Origin: an uncultured Flavobacteriales bacterium
GTDB taxonomy: Bacteria; Bacteroidota; Bacteroidia; Flavobacteriales_G; Salibacteraceae
Assembly (NCBI GenBank): GCA_905479105.1
Contig: CAJQLE010000002.1
Span: forward strand, 186,001-250,000
Direction of reading: 5' to 3'
DNA length: 64,000 nt
In this document: positions 54,781-63,571 of the stretch, piece by piece
Position numbering within the stretch: the first letter of the stretch is position 1
Layout: each line of letters opens with the position of its first letter
Translations under genes and position numbers: made by a program
Notes under the pieces: model-generated
What the model saw: only the letters and a program-made list of their open reading frames with translations
Databases searched by the model: none
Told to the model about the DNA's origin: nothing

Positions 54781-57700
54781 TTACTTTATCGTTGATCCCT
54801 TCACATAAGGTGCTTTGGCCTCGACCAACTCCTGCTCTAATGCTGGAATTTGCTCATTCACCATCTTGCTCAATTCTGCTCTCAGCTTTTCCAGCTGGTT
54901 TTGTGCAATTTGAAGGTTTTGCTTATGCGTTGGAGTTGGACCGTAAGTACTCAAGCTTGTTCCCAAAGCTGCAACCGATAAGCGGTCACCAATCGTGGCT
55001 GTAGACTTTTCGCCAACCTCATTTCGCTGTGGATCGCCATTCAACTGCTTATCCATGGTTTGAAGTTGGATGCTTACATCATGCAAGCGCTTATCCAAAT
55101 CGCCTGGTGCACCCTGACTGAGGTTAATGGCAATAGACATCATTTTAAGCTTTTCTAGGTTCTCTTTCACAACCACATTTGTGCCACTTAACTCCAAGTT
55201 GATGTCCTCTAACTGACGCCAAAACGCTGCTGTTGCATCTGGCGTGGCGCCTTCAAGCGAACCTTTCTTCATTCGTTTGACCGTAAATTTTTGAGGAGCA
55301 GCCAAGTCAGTAGTCTGGCCATCGATCATTTTAACCAATGTAGCCGTGTATTCGCCCGGTGCTGCCATTAAGCCTTTTGGCGCTTCATCTTTTTTCTCTG
55401 GTACTTTTGATGAACGAATGGCATCTGTATGCGGGTATCGAAGATCCCATGCAACCCGATGTACACCTTTTTTGGCAGGAGATTCAACCCTACGGATAAC
55501 GTTTCCATCCAAGTCTTTGATGATTAAAAAGACGGCTGGTTTTTGCTGGAGTTTTTCTTGCTCTAGAGTCTCCCAACCAGGAAATGTAATGTCCTGGCTT
55601 TTCATTTTCTTTTCAGCGGCTTTTCGCTCCTCTTCCAACGACTGATAATCTTGCGCCAAATGATAAGTGATTATAGCTCCAAAGTCAGGATTTGGCGCCA
55701 CAAAATGATCCGCACCTTGAGAACTCTTTTTTTCAAAACTGAGCACCGGTCGAGGTATATACCACCAAGCATCTTTGATAGGAAAAAGATGAGCTTCTTC
55801 ATTCATACTTTCCGCACTCACTTCGCGCAGTGGACTATAGTCATCGAGGATGTAAAAACCACGCCCGAATGAAGCACCAACCAGGTCATTTTCTCTTTTT
55901 TGAATCGCGAGATCACGGAATGAAATAGTGGGTAATCCACCTTTTAATTGATGCCATTCAGCACCACCATTCAGTGACGTATAAATCCCGAATTCTGTAG
56001 CCAAAAACATTAAGTCTTTTTTAACATGATCTTGCACCATTCGCCAAACCAGAGTTGTATCGGGAAGATTGTTTGTCATCTTCTTCCAGGTTTTACCCTT
56101 GTCGCTGCTTTTGAAAAAGTAAGGTTTGTAGTTGCCATACTTGTGGTTATCCAAACAAGCATAAACCGTGTTGGCGTCATACAAATCTGCTTTGATGTCG
56201 TTGACAAACGCGGTAGCTGGAGCTCCGAGTGCAGACACCTGCATTTTACGCCACGAATCGCCATCGTTTTCTGTGACTTGAATCAGGCCATCATCGGTTC
56301 CTGCATACACCAATCCTTTTTGAACGGGCGACTCTGAAAGCGAAGTGATGGTGCTGTAGTTTGACATGGCATAGATATCCCATGCATTATCCCAACTCTG
56401 CTTTTTCCCCATAATAGGCAGCTCTATTCGCTCCAAATCTTTGGTTAGATCGCTAGAAATGGCAGTCCAGCTATCGCCTCTATCAGTTGATTTCCAAACA
56501 CGTTGCGAAGCAAAATACAAGGTTTTAGCATCGTGTGGGCTAACTAATATCGGTGCATCCCAATTGAATCGCTCCACTGGATCCCCTTCAGCTGGCTGTG
56601 GTTTTATGTAAACCACTTCTCCCGTGGCTTTGTCTACTCGGGTGAGGTTTCCTTGCTGCCACTCAGCATATACGATCATTGGATTACCAGGCTCAGTGGC
56701 GGGTTGATGGCCGTCACCAAAAAGGGTCACATACCAATCTGAATTCATGATGCCATGCACATTGTCTGTACGTGAAGGACCACCTTGGGTATTGTTGTCC
56801 TGAGTTCCACCATAAATATTGTAGAACGGCTCAGTGTCATCAACCGCGAGCTTATAGAACTGCGTCAGCGGAAGATTGGCCATATATCGCCAATTTTCTC
56901 CGAGGTCAAATGATTCGTAAAGTCCGCCATCACAACCTACCAATAAATAATTTGGATCATCCGCTCTAAACGCCATCGCATGATTATCGCTGTGCTTGTA
57001 TTCTTCTGGCATCTGAGTAAATGTCTTTCCACCGTTTTCACTTACTTGAGCGCGTATATCCATTAAGTAGATTCGATCGAATTGGTGTGGAGATGCATAC
57101 AATTCTTGGTAGTAATGTGGACCTGTGGCGCCAGAAACAGTTGCCGACATTTTCTTCCAACTTGCTCCGTAATCTTCGCTTTTATACACCTCGCCTTTTC
57201 TGCGGTCGAGTTCAATAGCTGCATAGATTACGTTCGGTTTTTGAGGGCTGACAGCAATACCCATTTTGCCCAGATTCCCTTTTGGCAATCCCGTTTTTAG
57301 CTGTGTCCATGTTTTTCCACCATCTGTGCTTTTGTGGATTCCTGTTCCTGGTCCTCCGCCCATATATGCTGCTACGGTTCGGTGACGATCCCAAGTAGCT
57401 GCATATATCACATCTGGATTTTTAGGATCAAGCTCGATATCCGTTACTCCAGTCCATTTATCATTTCCCAAAGTTCTTGTCCAGGTTTTTCCACCATCGG
57501 AAGTCATATAAAAACCACGTTCGCCACCGCTGGTCCATAAAGGTCCTTGAACGGCTGCAAACACGACATCAGAATTCTCGGGATGCACAATGATTTTAGA
57601 AATGTGCTCCGACTTTTTGAGGCCCATATTTTTCCATGTATTTCCACCATCGAGACTCTTGTAAATACCATCACCAAAACTGATGTGACGTCCACCAACA

Positions 57701-58029
57701 TTCTCACCTGTACCAACCCAAACCGTAGTCGGAATGATTGGATCGATGGTTACACAACCCGTGCTATAAACCTTTTGCTTATCAAAAACTGGATCCCACG
57801 TAATGCCGCTATTCTTTGTGCGCCACACTCCTCCCGAGCCAACTGCGATAAACCAGACATTTTCGTTTTCTGGATGTATCGCTATGTCTGCAATTCGTCC
57901 CGACATAAATGCTGGGCCGATGCTTCTAAATTTAAACCCGGTCAATGTAGAATCCGTGATGGATGCATTCTGACTTTGAAGACCAAGGGTCAAAAGAATA
58001 AGTATAGAAGAGATCGCGTGCTTAATCAT
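54781..58029 (-). CDS. Secreted sortilin/VPS10-like BNR-repeat protein
   Basis: The protein has 1082 residues with a signal peptide (about 1-19, GLQSQ). It holds many BNR/Asp-box motifs of the form SxDGGxTW, for example TKNSGITW, KSLDGGNTW, TSDGGKTWTR, KSTDGGKTW, SEDYGASW and KSTDRGDSW, and so forms two seven-bladed propellers (about 30-720). The C-terminal part (about 770-1082) has an Ig-like segment (RVESPAKKGVHRVAWDLRYP) followed by coiled coil. Such proteins are often annotated as glycosyl hydrolases, but no catalytic residues are evident. No T9SS sorting domain is visible, so it is more likely periplasmic. Confidence 0.82.
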   Translation of the reverse strand: MIKHAISSILILLTLGLQSQNASITDSTLTGFKFRSIGPAFMSGRIADIAIHPENENVWFIAVGSGGVWRTKNSGITWDPVFDKQKVYSTGCVTIDPIIPTTVWVGTGENVGGRHISFGDGIYKSLDGGNTWKNMGLKKSEHISKIIVHPENSDVVFAAVQGPLWTSGGERGFYMTSDGGKTWTRTLGNDKWTGVTDIELDPKNPDVIYAATWDRHRTVAAYMGGGPGTGIHKSTDGGKTWTQLKTGLPKGNLGKMGIAVSPQKPNVIYAAIELDRRKGEVYKSEDYGASWKKMSATVSGATGPHYYQELYASPHQFDRIYLMDIRAQVSENGGKTFTQMPEEYKHSDNHAMAFRADDPNYLLVGCDGGLYESFDLGENWRYMANLPLTQFYKLAVDDTEPFYNIYGGTQDNNTQGGPSRTDNVHGIMNSDWYVTLFGDGHQPATEPGNPMIVYAEWQQGNLTRVDKATGEVVYIKPQPAEGDPVERFNWDAPILVSPHDAKTLYFASQRVWKSTDRGDSWTAISSDLTKDLERIELPIMGKKQSWDNAWDIYAMSNYSTITSLSESPVQKGLVYAGTDDGLIQVTENDGDSWRKMQVSALGAPATAFVNDIKADLYDANTVYACLDNHKYGNYKPYFFKSSDKGKTWKKMTNNLPDTTLVWRMVQDHVKKDLMFLATEFGIYTSLNGGAEWHQLKGGLPTISFRDLAIQKRENDLVGASFGRGFYILDDYSPLREVSAESMNEEAHLFPIKDAWWYIPRPVLSFEKKSSQGADHFVAPNPDFGAIITYHLAQDYQSLEEERKAAEKKMKSQDITFPGWETLEQEKLQQKPAVFLIIKDLDGNVIRRVESPAKKGVHRVAWDLRYPHTDAIRSSKVPEKKDEAPKGLMAAPGEYTATLVKMIDGQTTDLAAPQKFTVKRMKKGSLEGATPDATAAFWRQLEDINLELSGTNVVVKENLEKLKMMSIAINLSQGAPGDLDKRLHDVSIQLQTMDKQLNGDPQRNEVGEKSTATIGDRLSVAALGTSLSTYGPTPTHKQNLQIAQNQLEKLRAELSKMVNEQIPALEQELVEAKAPYVKGSTIK

Positions 58030-58297
58030 AGGGCATTGATGTTACAGATAAATGAAGGAATTGATTACAAGAATAATACACTTCGCTTAAAGTTATTCTA
58101 TTAAACAATCGGGAATTGATCAACAGTTGATTACTATTTAAAATGGCCAATATTAAAATATTCCGGTAATCAAACCCACTGGGAGAATCGAATGAAGAAG
58201 ACCTGAGATTATTACTGGATTACTAGGGAATAGAAGATCAAATGCGTACTTTTCAAGTGCGATCTCAAACAATGAGAATGAGCAAAAAAATGAATAG
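58030..58297. other. Divergent intergenic region, no feature found
   Basis: The 268 bp between the sortilin-like gene and cbpA hold no exact TAnnTTTG match near either start and no supported gene or hairpin. The promoters of both genes should be here. Confidence 0.4.
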
Positions 58298-59188
58298 ATG
58301 GCATTCATAGATTACTATAAAATCTTAGGCATTTCTAAAACGGCCAATGAAAAGGAAATCAAAGCTGTCTATCGCAAACTAGCGCGGAAATATCATCCAG
58401 ATTTAAACCCTGAGAACAAGGATGCGGAACTGAAATTCAAAGAAATTAATGAGGCCAATGAAGTTTTAAGCGACACTGAAAAACGCAAGAAATACGACAA
58501 ATACGGTCAGGACTGGAAACAAGGCGAACAACAAGAAAAAGCCCAACAGCAGCGTCAATCTCAGCGCCAATCAAGCCAGCAAGATTTTTGGGGTGAAGAT
58601 TACTCCGATTTCTTCGAATCAATGTTCGGAGGAAGGAGAAGCGCCAACAGACAAGGTCAAACACCAAAATTCAAAGGACAAGACTTCAATGCGGAATTGC
58701 ACCTGGATCTAAAAGAAGTTTACACTTCTCATCAAAAGGTCTTGACCGTCAACGGCAAAAAAATCAGACTCACCATTCCAGCAGGATTTGAAAATGGCGA
58801 GATAATTAAAATCAATGGAAAGGGCGGACCGGGAATAAATGGCGGACCCAGCGGTGATTTATTCATCACGTTTGTGATCAACAATCACACAAATTTTAAA
58901 CGTGAAGGCAGTAATTTATATGCAAATGTTGATTTAGATCTCTACACCTCCATTTTAGGCGGTGAGATCACGGTTGAAACCTTTGATGGCAAAGTCAAGC
59001 TCAATATAAAGCCTGAAACGAAGAATGAATCGAAAGTGAAATTGAAAGGAAAGGGCTTTCCAAAATATAGAGACGAAGGAAAATATGGAGATTTAATCAT
59101 TACGTATCTCATTAAAATTCCTACTGATTTGAGCGAAAAGGAAGTAGAGTTATTCAAGGAACTTCAAAAAATTAAAGCGCATGATTGA
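58298..59188 (+). CDS. cbpA: DnaJ-class co-chaperone CbpA
   Basis: The protein has 296 residues. The J domain (1-70) has the HPD motif at 33-35 (KYHPDLNPE). A Gln/Arg- and Phe-rich linker (about 71-115) follows, then two DnaJ C-terminal substrate-binding domains (about 122-290; [13 protein letters not shown]). The zinc-finger domain of full DnaJ is absent, which defines the CbpA class. It stimulates DnaK. It overlaps cbpM by 8 bp. Confidence 0.93.
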   Translation: MAFIDYYKILGISKTANEKEIKAVYRKLARKYHPDLNPENKDAELKFKEINEANEVLSDTEKRKKYDKYGQDWKQGEQQEKAQQQRQSQRQSSQQDFWGEDYSDFFESMFGGRRSANRQGQTPKFKGQDFNAELHLDLKEVYTSHQKVLTVNGKKIRLTIPAGFENGEIIKINGKGGPGINGGPSGDLFITFVINNHTNFKREGSNLYANVDLDLYTSILGGEITVETFDGKVKLNIKPETKNESKVKLKGKGFPKYRDEGKYGDLIITYLIKIPTDLSEKEVELFKELQKIKAHD

Positions 59189-59477
59189 CGAGCATTTCAT
59201 ACCGACACAAACGCTTTGTTCGCAGTACAACATTGAAATTTCATTTGTAGATGCTTTGAATAGAATGGGGCTCATACAAATCGAAATCATCGAAGAAACC
59301 CAATTCATACATCAAGACCAACTTGGTGATCTTGAAAAAATCATACGACTTCATTATGAATTGAATGTGAATCTCGAAGGCATTGATGTGGTGTTTAATC
59401 TATTGGAGAAGGAACGTGAAATACGCAAGGAATTAACCGCCCTTCAGAATCGTTTAAGGCTCTATGAAAACGAGTAG
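59181..59477 (+). CDS. cbpM: Chaperone modulator CbpM
   Basis: The protein has 98 residues. Its MerR-like N-terminal and helical segments are in the CbpM pattern ([23 protein letters not shown]-type helix [18 protein letters not shown]). CbpM binds the J domain of CbpA and inhibits it. The 8-bp overlap and order cbpA-cbpM support the call. A duplicated gene end starts 20 bp after its stop. Confidence 0.87.
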   Translation: MIDEHFIPTQTLCSQYNIEISFVDALNRMGLIQIEIIEETQFIHQDQLGDLEKIIRLHYELNVNLEGIDVVFNLLEKEREIRKELTALQNRLRLYENE

Positions 59478-59497
59478 ATCCGACCTACGCATTTAAC

Positions 59498-59557
59498 AAG
59501 CCAATTTTTATTCTTCGCCTCAATCCACTAAGACATATACTCGGTGCTGCGCATTGT
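59498..59557 (-). repeat. Copy of the glycosyltransferase gene 3' end, left repeat
   Basis: AAGCCAA then TATTCTTCGCCTCAATCCA and onward through GTGCTGCGCAT match 61784-61841 in the same orientation, with only four substitutions in the 49-bp core (59509-59557). Read on the minus strand it encodes MRSTEYMS-stop-WIEAKN, a broken version of the glycosyltransferase C-terminus MRSTEYMSKWIEAKNRLA. It therefore marks the displaced or duplicated gene end. Confidence 0.8.
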
Positions 59558-59581
59558 TCAGTCAAGACTCACTCGACTTAT

Positions 59582-59594
59582 AGTATATTATACT
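59582..59594. promoter_or_regulatory. 13-nt AT-rich palindrome upstream of the lectin gene
   Basis: AGTATA-T-TATACT is a perfect odd palindrome 54 bp upstream of the ATG at 59648. TATATTCG, a variant of the -7 consensus, follows at about 59604-59611. Operator function is only inference. Confidence 0.3.
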
Positions 59595-59647
59595 TTAAGC
59601 ACTATATTCGTGCATCAGAGACCTTTAATTTAGGGTTTCTCCGTAGC

Positions 59648-61768
59648 ATGAAGTGCAGAGTACCAAACATCTTAAAATCTGTAAATGAGCGCAATTTCGC
59701 TCAGAATAGTCTCCATCAAACTTTAAAAGTGTGTTGGGTGATAGCACTGATCATATTGACAAATTTCAGTCACGCTCAAATGACAATTGGTGGCTCTTCC
59801 GCCTCATTACCAAACAATTGCTACCGACTTACATCAGCAGCAAATGCCCTTTCGGGTTATGCATATGATAGCCAAAGCATCGACCTCAACAACGCCTTTG
59901 ATTACAGTTTTTCTGTCAACTTAGGAAACAATGATGCTGGTGCTGACGGTATCATGTTCGTTCTGCGAGCATCGCTGGATCCATCACAACTCATTGCCGG
60001 TGGCACTGGTGGCGATATTGGATTCACAGGCACTGGTTTCGGAAACGGATCAGTAGGTATTGAAATCGACACATATCAAAACGGTGCATACGGAGACCCA
60101 AGCTTTGACCATTTTGGCATTCACAAAAACGCATCAGCCAACCACAACTTGTCCACTTCACTGATTGCACCTGTGCAAGCATCAAGCACCAGCGCAAATA
60201 TTGAAGATGGAATTGATCATTCTTTCAGGGTAGCATGGAACCCAACAACTACAACGCTGAGCATCTATTTTGACTGTGACTTGCGTTTGGAATACACTGG
60301 CGATATAGTGACAAGCATATTTGCAGGCAATCCAAATGTTTATTACGGCTTCATAGGAACAACAGGTGGAGTAAATAATGTTCAGTCGTTTTGCTACGCA
60401 CAGCCAATCGATAGCTTCTTAATCGACCTAGTCAACGACTCTATTTGCAAAGGAGAATCTGTGCAGCTCGCAGCAGGAACTGCTCCTGCCTCATTTTCGT
60501 GGAGTCCAAGCGCGGGGCTTAGTGCAAGCAATGTTCCAAATCCAATTGCCTCGCCAGCAGTTTCCACAGACTATATTGTGACAGCCGATTATTTGTGCGA
60601 AACCAAAACAGACACGGTAAATATTCACGTTTTTGAAACAGATGCCAATACCTTCTCTTTGGGTAATGATACCACCATCTGCACTCCAGATGCCGTCACG
60701 TTTGATCTATCGGCCACGAATTACGTTGGATACATCTGGCAAGACGGTTCGATTGGAAAGCAATACACGAGCAACACTTCAGAGCAAGTCATTATTTCTA
60801 TCACCGATGTTAATCAGTGTACCTTCTCAGATACAGTGAATGTTCAAGTGAACAATACTCCCATATTATCGCTTGGTGCGGATAAAACTTCATGCAATGG
60901 TGAAATTGTAAATCTGAGCTCACCGTTTCCAGCAAGTGGTTACTTATGGTCAAATGGAGGATTGAGTTCAGCTATTTCCACCAGTACGGCAGGCACGTAT
61001 TGGTTACGTGTCACGCAAGATGGAATCTGTTTCGCAACCGATACGATCATCGTTAAGACTCCTGAGGCACCACAATTAGAACTTGGCAATGACACTACCA
61101 TTTGCGCCAATCTGCCGCTTGAACTTTCTGCTGCATTATCCAATGCAGACCAGTATGTATGGTCAACCGATGAGCAAGGCTCAACAATTTTCGTGAAGGA
61201 TTCAGGCTACTATTGGGTTGAAGTGAAATTAGGCCAATGCTTCTACTCTGACAGCATTCTTGTAACTCCAAAACCATCAGCTAGTCTAGATTTGGGTGCG
61301 GACACCTCCATTTGTCGAGGAGATACTTTTTCCTTAAACGGTAGTCTTCCAAACGCTGTCAGTTTTCAATGGTCAGATGGTTTTCAAGATTCAACTCGAA
61401 CGATTTCTGTATCTGGAATTTATAGCCTGCAGGTAATTTTTGAAAATGGATGTGAAACATTTGGAGAAATAGAAATCTTCGAATCTATTTGCGCAACCAC
61501 ACTCATTATGCCGAATGTTTTCAGTCCAAACAATGATGGTATCAACGATCTCTTCGAGGTTTATAAGTTATCAGGAATTGAATCCGCTGATGTTCGGATC
61601 TACAATCGCTGGGGTGAAAGCATGTACAGAGGAACTTTAGAAACACCTTGGGATGGCACCATTAATGGAAGACTTTGCCCGAGTGGACCATACTTCTACA
61701 CCGTTGATTTTATAGATGTTTATGGTAAATCATCTACAGAGCAGGGGTCGCTCACGCTGATTCGATAA
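59648..61768 (+). CDS. L-type lectin-domain adhesin with T9SS gliding-motility C-terminal domain
   Basis: The protein has 706 residues. The signal peptide is unusually long (about 1-44, hydrophobic at 28-41, cleaved after SHAQ). A legume-lectin-like domain follows (about 55-258), with NNDAGADGIMFVLRAS and EIDTYQNGAYGDPSFDHFGIH, the metal/sugar-binding pattern. Then come about five Ig-like or PKD-like repeats of about 70-85 residues, each opening LGxDTxIC (for example LGNDTTICTPD, LGADTSICRGD). The C-terminal domain (about 615-706, MPNVFSPNNDGINDLFEVY ... IYNRWGESMYRG) is the gliding-motility-associated/T9SS type B module. It should be a secreted adhesin. It lies between direct repeats of the neighbouring gene's end. 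Confidence 0.9.
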   Translation: MKCRVPNILKSVNERNFAQNSLHQTLKVCWVIALIILTNFSHAQMTIGGSSASLPNNCYRLTSAANALSGYAYDSQSIDLNNAFDYSFSVNLGNNDAGADGIMFVLRASLDPSQLIAGGTGGDIGFTGTGFGNGSVGIEIDTYQNGAYGDPSFDHFGIHKNASANHNLSTSLIAPVQASSTSANIEDGIDHSFRVAWNPTTTTLSIYFDCDLRLEYTGDIVTSIFAGNPNVYYGFIGTTGGVNNVQSFCYAQPIDSFLIDLVNDSICKGESVQLAAGTAPASFSWSPSAGLSASNVPNPIASPAVSTDYIVTADYLCETKTDTVNIHVFETDANTFSLGNDTTICTPDAVTFDLSATNYVGYIWQDGSIGKQYTSNTSEQVIISITDVNQCTFSDTVNVQVNNTPILSLGADKTSCNGEIVNLSSPFPASGYLWSNGGLSSAISTSTAGTYWLRVTQDGICFATDTIIVKTPEAPQLELGNDTTICANLPLELSAALSNADQYVWSTDEQGSTIFVKDSGYYWVEVKLGQCFYSDSILVTPKPSASLDLGADTSICRGDTFSLNGSLPNAVSFQWSDGFQDSTRTISVSGIYSLQVIFENGCETFGEIEIFESICATTLIMPNVFSPNNDGINDLFEVYKLSGIESADVRIYNRWGESMYRGTLETPWDGTINGRLCPSGPYFYTVDFIDVYGKSSTEQGSLTLIR

Positions 61769-61781
61769 TGCGCTGTAAAGA

Positions 61782-63005
61782 CTAAGCCAACCTATTCTTC
61801 GCCTCAATCCATTTAGACATATACTCCGTGCTGCGCATGGTATGATGCTTAAGCATTTGACCCATGAAATTGGAGCTTCGGTGCTTCGTTAAGTTCTTTT
61901 GAATCGCTTTTAATCGCTCGATAAAAACTTGAGAATGCAAGCCTGCATCAAAGATTCCTTTCAGAATAATAGACCCGTTTTGCTGAGCTTCCGTCCACAA
62001 TTTCTCATCTTGATAAAGCTGAACAGCTTTTTCAGCGTATTCAGCTGCATCGTCAGCAATAAAACCATTCCATGGCAATTGACCGTGCATGGCTTCTGCA
62101 CCGATGGAAGAAGTAACGTTGGGCGTTCCGCATTGCATAGCATTCAATAGCTTGCCTTTTAATCCTGCGCCAAAACGCAATGGCGCCAACAAAACTCGAG
62201 CATTTCCGATCACTTCAAAGGCATCCTCTGCCCTTCCCTTGACGATGAAACCAGAGCTTGGATCATTCATTTCCAGAACTTGCTGGGTTGGATAAGCGCC
62301 ATAAACGTGCAATTCTGCATTCGGCATCTGCTTTCTAATCAGTGGCCAAATGTCAGACTTCAAATACTTTACAGCATCCAAATTGGGAGCGTGATGAAAA
62401 TTGCCAATCGACACAAAATGCTGGCGATCTGAAAAAGTCTTGTCGCTTTTCTGTTCTTCCGCATCCACCATAAATGGCAAATAATGCAGCAAACCAGCAT
62501 CTACTTTAAAAACTCGCTGCAATAGATCCATCTCCACCGCTGAGATCATCAATGTGATGTCTGAACGCAGAATAGCCGCCACTTCTCGAATGGCGACATC
62601 TGAAAGGAGATCGTCATCCTTAAATACGCGCTTTTCTTGAAACGCTCGCTGACGCGCATAGCGCAAGCAGTGTAAGTCTTCCGTGTCTAATATCCGCAAC
62701 GCATTTGGAACGTATTTCGCCACACGCCAGCCGAATTGTTCTTCGGTCATGGAGCGATCGTATATGACCATGTCTGGAGCGAGATTTTGAATCAAAGCAT
62801 CAAAACCAATGTCATTTACTTTAATGCTTAGCTTATTTACGCCAATACCAGAAAGGTCTATTGCAAAAGGACTTTCAGCAGCGGTTGAAGCATAATGAAC
62901 TTCCCAGTTAAGTTGTTGAAATAAGCGGATGATTTGAAGCATCCTGCTCCCAGCTGCCGTTGAGTTTGGCTCTAACCAGACCGTACTGAGAATGAGAATC
63001 TTCAA
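61782..63005 (-). CDS. Glycosyltransferase, GT4-like
   Basis: The protein has 407 residues with a TTG start (MKILILSTVWLEPNSTAAG). The N-terminal donor/acceptor Rossmann half resembles GT-B enzymes. The C-terminal half has FVSIGNFHHAPNLDAVKYL, RVLLAPLRFGAGLKGKLLNA and GTPNVTSSIGAEAM, the nucleotide-sugar-binding E-x7-E-like region of GT4/GT1. Substrate is unknown; no capsule or LPS cluster surrounds it. The last 19 codons are duplicated 2.28 kb away (59498-59557). It lies 12 bp after the DUF1599 gene on the same strand. Confidence 0.85.
   Translation of the reverse strand: MKILILSTVWLEPNSTAAGSRMLQIIRLFQQLNWEVHYASTAAESPFAIDLSGIGVNKLSIKVNDIGFDALIQNLAPDMVIYDRSMTEEQFGWRVAKYVPNALRILDTEDLHCLRYARQRAFQEKRVFKDDDLLSDVAIREVAAILRSDITLMISAVEMDLLQRVFKVDAGLLHYLPFMVDAEEQKSDKTFSDRQHFVSIGNFHHAPNLDAVKYLKSDIWPLIRKQMPNAELHVYGAYPTQQVLEMNDPSSGFIVKGRAEDAFEVIGNARVLLAPLRFGAGLKGKLLNAMQCGTPNVTSSIGAEAMHGQLPWNGFIADDAAEYAEKAVQLYQDEKLWTEAQQNGSIILKGIFDAGLHSQVFIERLKAIQKNLTKHRSSNFMGQMLKHHTMRSTEYMSKWIEAKNRLA
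61784..61841 (-). repeat. Right copy of the direct repeat, functional glycosyltransferase 3' end
   Basis: This forms the intact C-terminal codons MRSTEYMSKWIEAKNRLA of the glycosyltransferase. It matches 59498-59557 in the same orientation with the segment between repeats spanning about 2.2 kb, exactly one gene and its promoter region. Confidence 0.8.
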
Positions 63006-63017
63006 ATGAATGTGGGT

Positions 63018-63554
63018 TTATTCGTTCAATCGAATCAAGGCGAAAAGCGCGTAGTTCATCATGTCTTGATAATTGGCATCAATGCCCTCGCTCATGATGG
63101 TCTTTCCTTTATTGTCCTCAATTTGACGAATGCGTAAAATCTTCATCAAAATCAGATCGGTCAATGAGCTCACGCGCATATCTCTCCAAGCCTCACCGTA
63201 ATCAGTGTTCTTTTTGATCATCAAATCACGCGTCAATGTAGCTTTAGACTCATACAGCTCTTTGGTTCTTTCCAAGGATAATTCCATGCCCTCAGCATCG
63301 GACAATTCTAATTGCAATTGAGCCATGATGCAGTAATTCACAATACCGATGAACTCATCTTGCACGTCCTCTCCCACCTTATTCTCACCTGTTTCTTCTA
63401 TGGTGCGAATGCGCTGCGCCTTGATGAAGATTTGATCGGTCAAAGATTTTGGTCTCAGCACACGCCAAGCTGTTCCGTAGTCAGCAGTTTTCTTCAAAAA
63501 AATGTCTCGGCATTTTTCTAAAGCTTCATCGTATTGTTTAAGTGTATGTTCCAT
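63018..63554 (-). CDS. DUF1599 domain protein with internal duplication
   Basis: The protein has 178 residues built of two similar halves. Repeat 1 (about 17-56, KKTADYGTAWRVLRPKSLTD) and repeat 2 (about 110-150, KKNTDYGEAWRDMRVSSLTD) share the pattern DYGxAWRxxRxxSLTDxIxxKxxRIRxIE. The fold is helical; the biochemical role is unknown. The gene is divergent from folP with only 17 bp between start codons. The order DUF1599-folP recurs in Bacteroidota from what I recall. Confidence 0.9.
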   Translation of the reverse strand: MEHTLKQYDEALEKCRDIFLKKTADYGTAWRVLRPKSLTDQIFIKAQRIRTIEETGENKVGEDVQDEFIGIVNYCIMAQLQLELSDAEGMELSLERTKELYESKATLTRDLMIKKNTDYGEAWRDMRVSSLTDLILMKILRIRQIEDNKGKTIMSEGIDANYQDMMNYALFALIRLNE

Positions 63555-63571
63555 CTATTTTCGTTACCGAT

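Noticed and set aside
57547-58104. 185-codon plus-strand frame opposite the sortilin-like gene
   Set aside because: It mirrors BNR-repeat codons of the real gene on the other strand and has no recognisable domain.
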